From positions 806,001 to 870,000 of the forward strand of contig OZ241351.1 of NCBI GenBank assembly GCA_965200355.1: a stretch of DNA of 64,000 bases. The letters run 5' to 3'. The position numbers and the translations under genes are program-made. This document shows positions 36,996 through 46,296 of this stretch, piece by piece. Each line of letters opens with the position of its first letter. The first letter of the stretch is position 1. The notes beneath the pieces were generated by a model. The model saw only the letters and a program-made list of their open reading frames with translations, searched no databases and was not told where the DNA came from. The stretch is from Bin18 sp965200355. Its GTDB lineage: Bacteria; Desulfobacterota; Binatia; Bin18.

Positions 36996-38219
36996 TCATG
37001 AATTCTTCTCAAACAAGACCCCGGCTTGGCGTAACTGTTGCACCTCTTCGGGCGAACGTTTCAGGTAGGCGGTGAGAATTTCCTCGTTATGCTGGCCCAG
37101 GGTTGGGGCTTTGAGTGGCAGATCGTCCGGGAAACGCGAAAAGCGGAGCGGCATTCCAGGGATATCAAACTCGCCGACAATGGGATCGTCGATGGTCCGC
37201 ACGGTGCCGCGTTCGCGCAAGTGGGGGTGCTGGGTCGTTTCCGCCACTGACAAGACTGGCGCGACCGGGACCCCGAACTGCTCCATATGGGCAACCGCAC
37301 TCTCGACATCGGGAAAGGTTGCCTGCAACCAGTCTTCGATAATCTGGACAACCTCATCCCGATGTTCGAGGCGGAGCGCATCGTTGCCATACCGTTCGTG
37401 TTCCACCAACTCCGGTTTCTCCATAGCTGCGCACAGGTCCTTCCAGTGATGCAGAAAGGACATAATGACCAGAGACCCGCCTTTGGCTCGGAAGATGCCG
37501 GCCGGACAGACATAGGTGAGATGCCGACCGGCCCGGGTCGGATTCATTTTCCCCTGAGTGCCGCTGTACTGATGGACGTTGACCTCGTGATAGTGGTAGT
37601 ACACGTCCAGCAGGCCGATATCGAGATGCTGGCCCTCCCCGGTGCGGTCACGGTAGCGCAGGGCAGACACAACGGCGAGCGCCCCGTGGACACCTGTACT
37701 CACGTCGCCCATCCCGACCAGGGGCAGATACGGGGCTTCGGCCGGGTCGCCGATCATGGAGGTGACGCCAGAATACGCCTGGGCAATATAGTCATAGCCG
37801 GGCTTGGTTGACAGCGGTCCTTTTTGCCCCAAGGCTGAAATCGAGCATAAGATAATATCCGGCTTGATTTTCTTGAGTTCCTCATACCCCAGCCCCATCT
37901 GAGCGATTACGCCCGGCTTGAAATTCTCGACCACCACATCCATTTCCGCCACCAGCTCCTTAATAATCTCCAGGGATTTGGGGTCGCGGATATTCACGCA
38001 TAAACTCTTTTTGCCGAGATTCTGCTGAATGAAGTACAGGCTGCGTTCCTTTTCAAAAACCGAGATACCGCGCACCATATCGCCGCGGGGCGCAGACTCG
38101 ACCTTAATCACATCGGCTCCCATCTCGGCCAGCATCCGGGTGCAACTTGGGCCGGCCAGGGCGCGGGTAAAATCTAGCACCCGCAAATCGCTCAGAATAT
38201 GGTCCATTCCGTGTGGCAT
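36996..38219 (-). CDS. CaiB/BaiF family (class III) CoA-transferase
   Basis: 407 residues from ATG 38219 with CGGAGGAA upstream. N-terminus LRVLDFTRALAGPSCTRMLAEMGADVIKVE is the family signature. The catalytic aspartate is expected in GMGDVSTGVHGALAV, aligned with Asp169 of formyl-CoA transferase. C-terminal domain contains GVPVAPVLSVAE. It moves CoA between carboxylic acids; the acceptor is unknown. It is last in a three-gene cluster with an SDR and a luciferase-like monooxygenase, all on the minus strand with 35-59 nt gaps. Confidence 0.92.
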   Translation of the reverse strand: MPHGMDHILSDLRVLDFTRALAGPSCTRMLAEMGADVIKVESAPRGDMVRGISVFEKERSLYFIQQNLGKKSLCVNIRDPKSLEIIKELVAEMDVVVENFKPGVIAQMGLGYEELKKIKPDIILCSISALGQKGPLSTKPGYDYIAQAYSGVTSMIGDPAEAPYLPLVGMGDVSTGVHGALAVVSALRYRDRTGEGQHLDIGLLDVYYHYHEVNVHQYSGTQGKMNPTRAGRHLTYVCPAGIFRAKGGSLVIMSFLHHWKDLCAAMEKPELVEHERYGNDALRLEHRDEVVQIIEDWLQATFPDVESAVAHMEQFGVPVAPVLSVAETTQHPHLRERGTVRTIDDPIVGEFDIPGMPLRFSRFPDDLPLKAPTLGQHNEEILTAYLKRSPEEVQQLRQAGVLFEKNS

Positions 38220-38254
38220 AGCGTTCCTCCGTTTCAGATTTCGTGTCCGTGCTC

Positions 38255-39034
38255 TCAGTCCCACATCAGCCCGCCGTCAACATTGAACGATTGGCCGGTG
38301 ATATTGCGCGCCTCATCCGAGGCCAGGAAGACGGCCATATTGGCAATATCATCCGGGCTGTTGGAACGCTTGAGGGGAATTGAGGCGTCAAGCCGGGCGG
38401 TCGCCTGCGCTTCGCTTATCCCCTCGCGCTCGGTAAGCTGCTTCATGACGTTGGTGTATAAATCGGTGCGGGTAGCACCGGGGCAGATGGCATTCACATT
38501 GATGTTATGTTTGGCAAGCTGCGAGGCACCAATCCGGGTCATGGCGATAACGGCTCCCTTTGAACCGGCGTATGAGATATTCGACGTGCCCCGAAAGCCC
38601 TTGCCGGCAATGGACGCAATGTTAATGATCCGGCCCTCTTTGCGTTTCGCCATCTCTCGGGCCACGGCCTGCATACAAAAGAATACGCCCTTGGCGTTGA
38701 CAGAATGAATCCAGTCCCAGTCTTCCTCGGTCACATCAAAAAATCCCAGGCTTTTGGTCACGCCAGCGTTATTGACCAGAATATCAACCCGGCCAAAGGT
38801 TTCCATTGCGGTGGCGACCAGCGCGTGGATGTCTGCCACCCGTCCCAGGTCTGTTTTGACAAACATGCCACGGCGGTCGTGGGCGCTGACCTCAGCCGCG
38901 GTCTGCCGGCCCGTCGCCGCATTGATTTCCGCGCCCACCACATGCGCGCCCTCTTTGGCGCACCGCAGGGCAATGGCCTTGCCCATGCCGGTCCCGGTCC
39001 CGGTCACAATAGCAATTTTCTCTTTGAGCAACAT
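38255..39034 (-). CDS. SDR family oxidoreductase
   Basis: 259 residues from ATG 39034 with GAAGGAGGAACC upstream; the frame stays open for 69 codons further 5' but with no start signals. Motifs IAIVTGTGTGMGKAIALRCAKEGA, NNAG, SYAGSKGAVIAMT with Tyr and Lys, and CPGATRTDL. Middle gene of the luciferase-like/SDR/CoA-transferase cluster. Confidence 0.9.
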   Translation of the reverse strand: MLLKEKIAIVTGTGTGMGKAIALRCAKEGAHVVGAEINAATGRQTAAEVSAHDRRGMFVKTDLGRVADIHALVATAMETFGRVDILVNNAGVTKSLGFFDVTEEDWDWIHSVNAKGVFFCMQAVAREMAKRKEGRIINIASIAGKGFRGTSNISYAGSKGAVIAMTRIGASQLAKHNINVNAICPGATRTDLYTNVMKQLTEREGISEAQATARLDASIPLKRSNSPDDIANMAVFLASDEARNITGQSFNVDGGLMWD

Positions 39035-39093
39035 GCGGTTCCTCCTTCGCTGGCAGCGTTGTCTGATACACGGTCCGTGAGGCGACCGCGCCT

Positions 39094-40134
39094 CTAGGCG
39101 TGAAACGCTGGCATGACTTCCTTGGCAAACAGCTCCAAGCCCTGACGCGCGCGCTGCGGGTCGCGGCCCCCGGCGTGAAAATAGAACGCAACCTGATCGA
39201 GACCAAATTCGTCGTTGAGTTCGTGCAGCCGCCGGCGGCACTCGGCCGGCGTGCCGACCACGGCGCGTTCTTCAAGCTGGTCGGGCATGGCCCGAGCGAA
39301 GTCAATGAACTGCCTGACCGGATCGGCGGTGTGCATCTTGGTCAGCAGTTCTGCCGGGATCATATTGGTGAACAGATCGGTGTAGGCGCGGGTGACGGCC
39401 TGTCCCTCGCGCAGGGCCACATTATGGTCCGGGTCCACGAACAGAAAGAAAATGCAGGTGGTCCGCTTCTGCCCATGCCCGTGTTCTTTGAGCACGCTAC
39501 GGTAGCGCTGGACTCGCTTCCGCACCGCTGGATGGGGGCCGGTCAGCCAGGGAACGATGAAGGCGTGATCGCCCACCACCCCCGCGCCTTCAAAAGACTC
39601 TGTGCTAATCGTCCCGCGATAGATGGGCGGGTGGGGTCGTTGGACGGGTTTCGGTCCCACGGACAAGGAGGGCACCTGCCAGAATTCGCCCTGATAGGCA
39701 AAGGGGTCCTCGGTCCAGGCCCGGCGGATGATGTCCAGCGCCTCTTCATAGCGCGCCCGGCTCTCGCGCAGCGGCACCCGGAAGCCCTCGAAGTGTTTGG
39801 CAATAATGCCCCGCCCGACCCCAAAGTTGAGCCGGCCGTTGCTCAGGATATCGAGCATGGCAAAATCCTCGGCCTTGCGTAGCGGGTTCTCAAACGGGAG
39901 CAGACTGATCGCCGTACCGAGTCGAATACGCGAGGTCTCACGGGCGACCGCGGTCAGGAATATCTGTGGACTCGGACAAATCCCAAACGAATAGAAATGC
40001 TCTTCTCCGAACCAAACCGAGTCAAAGCCCAGATCTTCGGCCAGAATGCTCAGTTCCAGCGTATCCTGGAAATACCGGACTTCGTCCTGTCGGTCACGGA
40101 AAAAGTCGAATAACGAAAATAAACCAAATTCCAC
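39094..40134 (-). CDS. Luciferase-like (LLM class) flavin-dependent monooxygenase
   Basis: 346 residues from GTG 40134 with AAGGAGAGGTG upstream. TIM-barrel bacterial-luciferase fold: MEFGLFSLFDFFRD, LAEDLGFDSVWFGEEHFYSFG, IRLGTAISLLPFENPLRKAEDFAMLDILSNGRLNFGVGRG and VGTPAECRRRLHEL are family features. FMN or F420 dependence cannot be decided from sequence. Likely acts on the substrate later handled by the adjacent SDR and CoA-transferase. Confidence 0.88.
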   Translation of the reverse strand: MEFGLFSLFDFFRDRQDEVRYFQDTLELSILAEDLGFDSVWFGEEHFYSFGICPSPQIFLTAVARETSRIRLGTAISLLPFENPLRKAEDFAMLDILSNGRLNFGVGRGIIAKHFEGFRVPLRESRARYEEALDIIRRAWTEDPFAYQGEFWQVPSLSVGPKPVQRPHPPIYRGTISTESFEGAGVVGDHAFIVPWLTGPHPAVRKRVQRYRSVLKEHGHGQKRTTCIFFLFVDPDHNVALREGQAVTRAYTDLFTNMIPAELLTKMHTADPVRQFIDFARAMPDQLEERAVVGTPAECRRRLHELNDEFGLDQVAFYFHAGGRDPQRARQGLELFAKEVMPAFHA

Positions 40135-40277
40135 GAATCACCTCTCCTTGAGTCGTGTGGGCGCGCGCGGTCTGTCCGCCTCGCCTCAGCAATATACGCG
40201 CCGGCCCCATCTGCCAAGAGCAACGGACGGGGGCGTTGTGTAGGGGCAGCCCCGTGTGGCCGCCTGGTCTGCTGGGT

Positions 40278-41453
40278 CTATGCCGGCGCTCCCTCCCTCT
40301 TGCGCAGGACGAGAATCCGCTCGAATTTGGTCGTTCGCGTCCGTCTTCTCGAACGGCGCTCATCGGGGATCAGGTCATTATACATCGTCTCCACGCCAAA
40401 GCGGCCTTCAGACACCTCAACGGCTAACTCTCCGAGGATTTCAGCGGTCCGCCGACTTTTCCCGTCCTTTTCCACATCGCCGAGAACCAAGACACACGAG
40501 CTATCGCGTTTCAGCACCCGGTTCATCTCTTTGAGGCAGAGGGCCATCTGGGGGAGGTAGACTTTTTGGCTCGCGGTTAATGAGGCATCAAGGTCCTTCC
40601 ACTTATCGCACCCGAGGAACCACAGCCTCAGCCTATTATCTCGCGCATAATCAAGCGCTCCAAAATAGGGCGGGCTGGAGATGATCGTGTCGATTGTGCC
40701 GTCTTCAATAGGCAGGTCCATGGCGTTGGCTTGCCATACGCTATACGCACGACTCGCCCAAGCAGCGGTGAACGCGGGATTCCGATACGCGCGCCCAACT
40801 TTTGCGAGGGGCCGCGAGCGGAGGTCTCGGTACAGATACATCCCTGGATATTCTTCCGGGGGGTATTTCGTCCTGCGGAGATAGGGGACGAGGTGACTTG
40901 CCGGATATGAGAGAAATCCGGGCCGCTGATGGTGCAAAATACCCAAGAGGCAGGCGGTCAGGAAGAAATTTTCTTCTTGTTTGAGAATGCGGAAAGCCGC
41001 CACAATTTCGGGCAGCGTTTGCGGATGAAAGAACGCTCGAACCCACTCTGGGACATGTGTCACATCTTCATGCGGTGCTTCTCTTTCTACATGTTCAATA
41101 ACCGCTCGTGCCTGTGCCAGGGCCTGCTGCTCATTCCCGGACGCCTCAAGTTTCCCTCTCGTTACGGTGTAGGCGTAGGGGCTCAGGTCGTTGGCAAGAG
41201 CCTCTCGCCCGGCTAACACCGCCTCCAGAGGGACGACGCCGGAACCGGAAAAGGGGTCCAGGATGCGGTCGCCGGGCTTTGAATACAGGCGGATGAGGAC
41301 TCGGACCATGCCGGATTTGAGTTTCCCGACATAGGGGGAGAGTTGGTGTAATGAACTCTCCCGCGCGTTAAAGGAACCGCGCCACAGCCGGGTGTCGAGG
41401 GTGTCCGTTGACTCGACCTCGCTGAACATGCCGAGTTGCGCTGCTTCACTCAT
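40278..41453 (-). CDS. DNA methyltransferase (N4-cytosine/N6-adenine class) of a type II-like RM pair
   Basis: 391 residues. Motif I DPFSGSG (66-72) comes first and the catalytic motif IV SSPPY (259-263) later. SPPY favours N4-cytosine but N6-adenine is possible. The RLWFLGCDKWKD and NRVLKRDSSCVLVLGDVEKDG segments are typical of PF01555-type enzymes. Its ATG overlaps the stop of the upstream endonuclease-like gene (ATGA), so the pair is one operon, nuclease first. Confidence 0.85.
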   Translation of the reverse strand: MSEAAQLGMFSEVESTDTLDTRLWRGSFNARESSLHQLSPYVGKLKSGMVRVLIRLYSKPGDRILDPFSGSGVVPLEAVLAGREALANDLSPYAYTVTRGKLEASGNEQQALAQARAVIEHVEREAPHEDVTHVPEWVRAFFHPQTLPEIVAAFRILKQEENFFLTACLLGILHHQRPGFLSYPASHLVPYLRRTKYPPEEYPGMYLYRDLRSRPLAKVGRAYRNPAFTAAWASRAYSVWQANAMDLPIEDGTIDTIISSPPYFGALDYARDNRLRLWFLGCDKWKDLDASLTASQKVYLPQMALCLKEMNRVLKRDSSCVLVLGDVEKDGKSRRTAEILGELAVEVSEGRFGVETMYNDLIPDERRSRRRTRTTKFERILVLRKREGAPA

Positions 41454-42322
41454 GACCTGCTCCTCCGCCGATTACTCCCGCGTGAACCGCCAGTGGCAAC
41501 GACCCGGCCTTCGTGAAAAACTTTAACTTCCCGCGCGGTCCGACCGTTACGGGCACGTAAGAACCTGACCTGAACCTGCCAGATATGTCTCCCCATCTTC
41601 TCTTCTTCAACTCCGAACAGACCAAGAACGAGTCGGGGAAGACGAAGGGTCTCCAGCGTGTGGACAGGAGGCGTCGGCTCAGAGCTACACGGAATACGCT
41701 GAGGGAACAAAAAGACATCTGGGGCAACAGCCTCTTCCATGTGGTTCGGATATTTTGGACAGGGCCGTAGCGCCGTGCCACACAGCGGGTCTTTGAAGAA
41801 GAGTACATCGACCTGTTTCTGCCGTAGGACCAGTTCGTTTGTCAGCCGATTGAGAATAGCGTGTGCGCCATGAGCAGGCTCATTAACAATTGCGCCGTCA
41901 AGGTGACACCAGATACCAAATTCCCGCGCCCATAGCGGCCGTTCGGAGATATTCACGCTATTGCCTTCGCCCCCCTTGACCTCAAGTGCGGCGAAATAAT
42001 CAGGATCACGCGCTATGGCGATTTCAAAATCGTGCCGCTGTGTACCACCGCTCTTCTTATACCCTACAATGCGCTGGCGGTGCGCCAAGTTCTCCAAAAT
42101 ACTGCCAATGAAGCCTTCTCTGCTAGAAGTTGAGGAAGCGATGAACCTCCCTCGAATACTCTCAACCGCAGAGCGAAAAACTAACGATCCATTATAGTCT
42201 TTGGGCTGGATATCGTGTTGGAGCAGGACATCTGGATGCCAGGCGTCCAGAGGGCTCAGGAGGTCTATAGTCAGCCCGCCCTGTCTTGTGATACCTGCCT
42301 GATGGGAGCATGGTAGGGGCAA
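41450..42322 (-). CDS. Predicted restriction endonuclease partner (PD-(D/E)xK)
   Basis: Up to 290 residues from a TTG at 42322; the start is uncertain. A nuclease core is visible: GSILENLAHRQRIVGY, then HDFEIAIA (Asp98), and AALEVKGGEGNSVNI with Glu114 and Lys116. Next come REFGIWCHLDGAIVNEPAHGA and a Cys/Pro segment LCGTALRPCPKYPN. The D...ExK spacing fits a PD-(D/E)xK site. Together with the coupled methyltransferase downstream this forms a compact type II-like RM pair. The recognition sequence is unknown, and cleavage activity is inferred. Confidence 0.75.
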   Translation of the reverse strand: MPLPCSHQAGITRQGGLTIDLLSPLDAWHPDVLLQHDIQPKDYNGSLVFRSAVESIRGRFIASSTSSREGFIGSILENLAHRQRIVGYKKSGGTQRHDFEIAIARDPDYFAALEVKGGEGNSVNISERPLWAREFGIWCHLDGAIVNEPAHGAHAILNRLTNELVLRQKQVDVLFFKDPLCGTALRPCPKYPNHMEEAVAPDVFLFPQRIPCSSEPTPPVHTLETLRLPRLVLGLFGVEEEKMGRHIWQVQVRFLRARNGRTAREVKVFHEGRVVATGGSRGSNRRRSRS

Positions 42323-42402
42323 ATCTGTTCATCCTGTGCGACGCATATGGAGTGGCAGGCCGCCCGAAAGCATACCGAATTTGGAAGGGAGAAACCAGTC
42401 AA

Positions 42403-43191
42403 ATGTTACGCACGCACAAGAGGCTTCCCGCCCGGAGTCGCCGACTGACCTGGCAACTGGCCGTCGCTGGGACCCTGGTGGGGCTGCTCGGGCTGCCGCT
42501 GGCCCACGGGGCAGAACTGGACAGGCTGACCGACCGCATTGTGGGCGGTGCCTCGCTGCTGCGCTCTCACCGGCCCGGCTTCAGCACCCGGGCGCTGCAC
42601 GAGGCGGCGCTCCGCTTCCAACAGACCGGGCGCTTTCGCACCGACCAGTTGCGGCGACAGTACGCCGAGTTGACCGCCGCGTTCCGGGAGGTCCGCGCCT
42701 CACAGGGCTTTGCCCTGGACCGGGAGATGGAATTTCTTCTGACCCACCTGCAACAAGACCTGCGCGCGCTGGACAGCAGACTGGCGTCCGCCTGGGAGGC
42801 GTTTCCGCCCGCCCGCTCTGAGTTCCCGCCGTCTTTTCCCTCCGAGGTGTACTCCCACGGCTTCATTCGGGCGGAGACCTGTCTCGGCGCCAACGCCACC
42901 GGCCAGCGCCCCTGCCCGAATCAGACCAATGTGCTGACGTTCCGACTGCCACGTGGGGCGGCGCACATTACCAATCTGGTCGGAGAGTGGCGGGACTACG
43001 GGCTCAAGGGCAAGCTGCTGGTCCACATTAACGGCGTGCGGGTGTGGCGGACCGACGTGAAGAAGAAATGGGACCGGGACAGAAAAGCCCTTGACCACCC
43101 CGTGCCGTCCGGGGCAACCGTCAGCCTGCGTAGCGAAAACGGCGACGCGATTTGGATCCGGCGGTTCGATATCAAATACGCCCGGCACTGA
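42403..43191 (+). CDS. Secreted protein of unknown function
   Basis: 262 residues from ATG 42403, with GGAAGGGAGA upstream. Signal peptide: basic start, then QLAVAGTLVGLLGLPLAHG. A helical, coiled-coil-prone region (about 40-140) is followed by a C-terminal domain rich in beta strands (VLTFRLPRGAAHITNLVGEW, LLVHINGVRVWRTDV, GATVSLRSENGDAIWIRRFDIKY) that looks like a jelly-roll ligand-binding fold. Two cysteines (ETCLGAN, RPCPNQ) could pair. It diverges from the RM operon and converges on the next gene. Confidence 0.7.
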   Translation: MLRTHKRLPARSRRLTWQLAVAGTLVGLLGLPLAHGAELDRLTDRIVGGASLLRSHRPGFSTRALHEAALRFQQTGRFRTDQLRRQYAELTAAFREVRASQGFALDREMEFLLTHLQQDLRALDSRLASAWEAFPPARSEFPPSFPSEVYSHGFIRAETCLGANATGQRPCPNQTNVLTFRLPRGAAHITNLVGEWRDYGLKGKLLVHINGVRVWRTDVKKKWDRDRKALDHPVPSGATVSLRSENGDAIWIRRFDIKYARH

Positions 43192-43263
43192 GTCGCCTGG
43201 CGCGCGGAATTGGCCGCCCCGCCGGAGTCCACCAAGTCTGAGGCCGGCGTCAGAAAAATATGC

Positions 43264-43626
43264 CTATCCGTCGGTACACTTCGGGTCGCACTGGGCCGCT
43301 TGCTGGGCCGCGTCTTGTTCGCACGACTCGCTGGTGGCATAGGCGTTTTTCTGGTCCAGACACTCCAGGATGTTGTTGATCTGGACCGTCATGCAGTTTC
43401 TGAAACACTCTGGGGCGTTCTCCCCACCCGCGGCTTCCAGGGCGTCATTCACATAGGTTGAGAGCGCGCCAAACCGGGCCAGGATATTGGTCGCGCCGGT
43501 GTCAGACGGTTTTGACGGGGTATATCCCTCTGGGTAGCCATCAGCCGCCCGGAGCGGAGAGACCGCGACAAGCGTTCCTAAGCAGAGCCCACCGCACAGC
43601 GTGAGGAATGTCTTCTTTCGTAGCAT
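43264..43626 (-). CDS. Small secreted Cys-rich protein
   Basis: 120 residues from ATG 43626 with AGGAACAGGAA upstream. Signal peptide KKTFLTLCGGLCLGTLVAVSPLRA; mature part of about 95 residues with six cysteines in its second half (CFRNC, LEC, SCEQD, QCDPKC), likely three disulfides. Helical by composition. No family recognised. Confidence 0.65.
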   Translation of the reverse strand: MLRKKTFLTLCGGLCLGTLVAVSPLRAADGYPEGYTPSKPSDTGATNILARFGALSTYVNDALEAAGGENAPECFRNCMTVQINNILECLDQKNAYATSESCEQDAAQQAAQCDPKCTDG

Positions 43627-43772
43627 GATGTTCCTGTTCCTTCCTGAGATGAAGCGATATGAGACGCTGGGGTGTTTCATACCTGCCTCGCTATGGTTAC
43701 GCAAGTTGCACAACGCTACCGAGCAGACTAAAGACAGAGGAGGGTCTGCCCCTGGGTTTTGGTGAAAAATGT

Positions 43773-44150
43773 ATGCGCCCTGCCTTGGCTGTCTGGATTA
43801 TCCGGGGCTGCCATCTGGCCTCGATTCTTGTCGCATTATGGTGGCCGGCGCTGCTCTTCGACCCGCTCTACTCGCCCCGCCACATGCGCTTGACTCGTCA
43901 GGAATTGTCGCTCCCCAACGGCGCGATACCGCAGACCGCCGAGGAGCGGGCGCTGGCCATCTTCTGGATGTGGGAGCAACGGACGGTGGTGGAAGACTCG
44001 TGGCTCTTGGGGCCGTGTCGGGGGCTGCGTGATGCCAATGGGCGCAATCAGACCGTGGTGGTGCTTGCGTGCATCTGGCTGGTCCGAGGGGGGCTCTTTG
44101 TCTGGGAGCGCTCGGCGGGAAACTCGGCTCAGCCCCGCCATTTTTCCTAG
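43773..44150 (+). CDS. Hypothetical membrane protein
   Basis: 125 residues. Hydrophobic segments near the N-terminus (VWIIRGCHLASILVALWWPALLF) and C-terminus (TVVVLACIWLVRGGLFVW) flank a polar stretch. The ribosome binding site is weak, and the reading frame continues upstream to 43659. It precedes the molybdopterin oxidoreductase by 64 nt, but no function can be named. Confidence 0.45.
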   Translation: MRPALAVWIIRGCHLASILVALWWPALLFDPLYSPRHMRLTRQELSLPNGAIPQTAEERALAIFWMWEQRTVVEDSWLLGPCRGLRDANGRNQTVVVLACIWLVRGGLFVWERSAGNSAQPRHFS

Positions 44151-44214
44151 ATTCCGCTCTGCGGTTGTGGTGGAGCCCGAAGAAGTGGTAGAGCCTGAAG
44201 AAAAGGAGGGTCTT

Positions 44215-46266
44215 ATGGCTCATACTGCCCAGGTTGCGTGCCCCCACGATTGTCCAGATTCCTGTCTTATGGATGTGACGGTTGAGCACGGTCGAGCGGT
44301 CACAATTACCGCAAGCAAAGAACATCCCTTTACGCGCGGGGCCCTGTGCGCCAAGGTCAATAAGTTTCTGGACCGGGTGTACGCGCCGGACCGCTTATTG
44401 TATCCGGTCAAGCGCGTCGGCCCAAAAGGCCCTGGGGCCCGGTTCGTCCAGATTTCGTGGGATGAAGCTGTCTCAACCATTGTGGACAAAATGCAGGCCA
44501 CGATAGCCACCCACGGGCCGCAGTCCATTCTGCCGTATTCATACCGGGGCAATAACGGGACGTATCAAAGCAATGGGATAGACCGGCGTTTCTTTCATGC
44601 CCTGGGCGCATCCACCTTGGTGCGCACGATCTGCGCCGGTGGGCTGCTGGGCGCAATGGAGTACTCCGATGTGTTCTTTGGCTTTGCGCCCGAGGGTTTG
44701 GTTGAGAGTCAACTCATCATCTTCTGGGCCTCGAACCCCCTCAACACGGGGTTCCACATTTGGCCCTTCGTGCGTCAGGCGCAGCGACGGGGCGCGCGGC
44801 TGGTTGCGATTGACCCGTATCGTTCGCGGACCGCCCGGGCGTGCGATACGCATATTGCCGTCCGGCCCGGCACCGACGCAGCCCTGGCCTTGGCCATGAT
44901 GAAAGTCATTGAAGCAGAGGGCCTGCTGGCCGACCTCGACTATGTACAGCAGCATACCATTGGGGCCGAGCCGTTTTTCAGCCGTCTGCGCTCCCTCTCG
45001 CTGCCGGCCTTGTCGCAGACGTGTGACGTTCCGGTGGGCACGATTCAGGATTTCGCCAGAACCTATGCCACGACCCGACCGGCGGCAATCCGAACCGGGG
45101 TAGGCATTCAGCGCAACGGCGGGGGCGCGGCGGCCGTCCGGGCCGTGGCCTGTCTGCCGGCGCTGACCGGTGCCTGGCGTGAGGTCGGCGGGGGCTTGTG
45201 TAATTTCGGCGGCGCGATGTTTACCGCCCAGCATCCCAAACAGGCCATGCGCTTTGATCTCTCACCGGCGGGGACCCGGGAAATCAATATGATGCGGCTG
45301 GCCGAGCATGTGTGTGATCCCACTTTTGATCCACCCATCAACGTGCTGTACGTCTATAATTGTAATCTGGCCGCCTCGATGCCAGACCAGGCCGGGCTGC
45401 GGCGGGCGCTGCAACGGGCGAACCTGTTTACGGTCGTCCACGACCTCTTTCTGACGGATAGCGCGGATTATGCGGATATTGTGCTGCCGGCGACTTCGCC
45501 GCTTGAGCAGGACGATATGATTCTGGCCTATGGGGGTGATTTTGGCAGTTTCAGCCGCAAGGCGCTGGAACCGCTGGGCGCAGCAAAGTCGAATGCCGAG
45601 GTGTTTCAGTTATTGGCGACCGGGCTGGGCATAACGGAGCCGGCGGTGCATGTCTCGGCGGAGGAATTTGTCGCCGAAGCCCTCAAGGACGGCCTGTCGG
45701 CCAACGCCTTCCGGGCGCGTCCCTTTCTGCCGACCCGCCCCGAGCCTGAGTTGCTGCCCCGGGCGCAGGGCGGTTTCCTGACCCCTTCGGGCAAGTTCGA
45801 GTTCTTTTGTGAAAAAATGGAGCAGGACGGGCTGGACCCGCTCCCGGCCTTTGTGCCCCCTCACGAGACCCTGGGCGGGGGACCGTTTCCGCTGAATTTC
45901 CTGCCGCGTAAGCATAAGGATAGTCTGAATTCCTCCTACGGTCATTTGCCGGTGATGCGTCGTCAAGAAGCCACGGACCGGACCTTGGAAATCCATCCCC
46001 ACGATGCGGCTGTGCGTGGCGTGGACACCGGTGATGCCGTCCGAGTTTTTAACGACCGGGGCGCGTTTGTGCTGCCGGTTGTCATCTCCGAGCGGGTCCA
46101 GGCCGGGACGGTGGCCACCTTCTGGGGCTGGTGGGACAAATTGGCCGGGGGAAAGGGCACCGTCAATAATGTGACATCGACCCGCCTGACGGACATAGGC
46201 GGTGGGGGCACCTTTTATGACTGCCGGGTTGAGGTCGAACGCTGGGATGGGGCGGCGCTCTCGTAA
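44215..46266 (+). CDS. Molybdopterin-dependent oxidoreductase with N-terminal [4Fe-4S]
   Basis: 683 residues from ATG 44215 (AAGGAGGG). Cluster ligands Cys9, Cys13, Cys17 (CPHDCPDSC) and Cys45 (GALCAKV). Then come the typical DMSO-reductase-family segments: PLLYPVKRVGPKG-like YPVKRVGPKGPG, ISWDEAVSTIV, YRGNNGTYQSNGIDRRF, FWASNPLNTGFHIWPF, and the C-terminal molydopterin dinucleotide domain (LEIHPHDAAVRGVDTGDAVRVFNDRGAF). No Tat signal, so it is cytoplasmic. No partner subunits are nearby apart from the Kal-like gene 30 nt downstream. Substrate unknown. Confidence 0.9.
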   Translation: MAHTAQVACPHDCPDSCLMDVTVEHGRAVTITASKEHPFTRGALCAKVNKFLDRVYAPDRLLYPVKRVGPKGPGARFVQISWDEAVSTIVDKMQATIATHGPQSILPYSYRGNNGTYQSNGIDRRFFHALGASTLVRTICAGGLLGAMEYSDVFFGFAPEGLVESQLIIFWASNPLNTGFHIWPFVRQAQRRGARLVAIDPYRSRTARACDTHIAVRPGTDAALALAMMKVIEAEGLLADLDYVQQHTIGAEPFFSRLRSLSLPALSQTCDVPVGTIQDFARTYATTRPAAIRTGVGIQRNGGGAAAVRAVACLPALTGAWREVGGGLCNFGGAMFTAQHPKQAMRFDLSPAGTREINMMRLAEHVCDPTFDPPINVLYVYNCNLAASMPDQAGLRRALQRANLFTVVHDLFLTDSADYADIVLPATSPLEQDDMILAYGGDFGSFSRKALEPLGAAKSNAEVFQLLATGLGITEPAVHVSAEEFVAEALKDGLSANAFRARPFLPTRPEPELLPRAQGGFLTPSGKFEFFCEKMEQDGLDPLPAFVPPHETLGGGPFPLNFLPRKHKDSLNSSYGHLPVMRRQEATDRTLEIHPHDAAVRGVDTGDAVRVFNDRGAFVLPVVISERVQAGTVATFWGWWDKLAGGKGTVNNVTSTRLTDIGGGGTFYDCRVEVERWDGAALS

Positions 46267-46296
46267 GACCGCCGCCCGGCTGAAGAGGAGTCAGCT

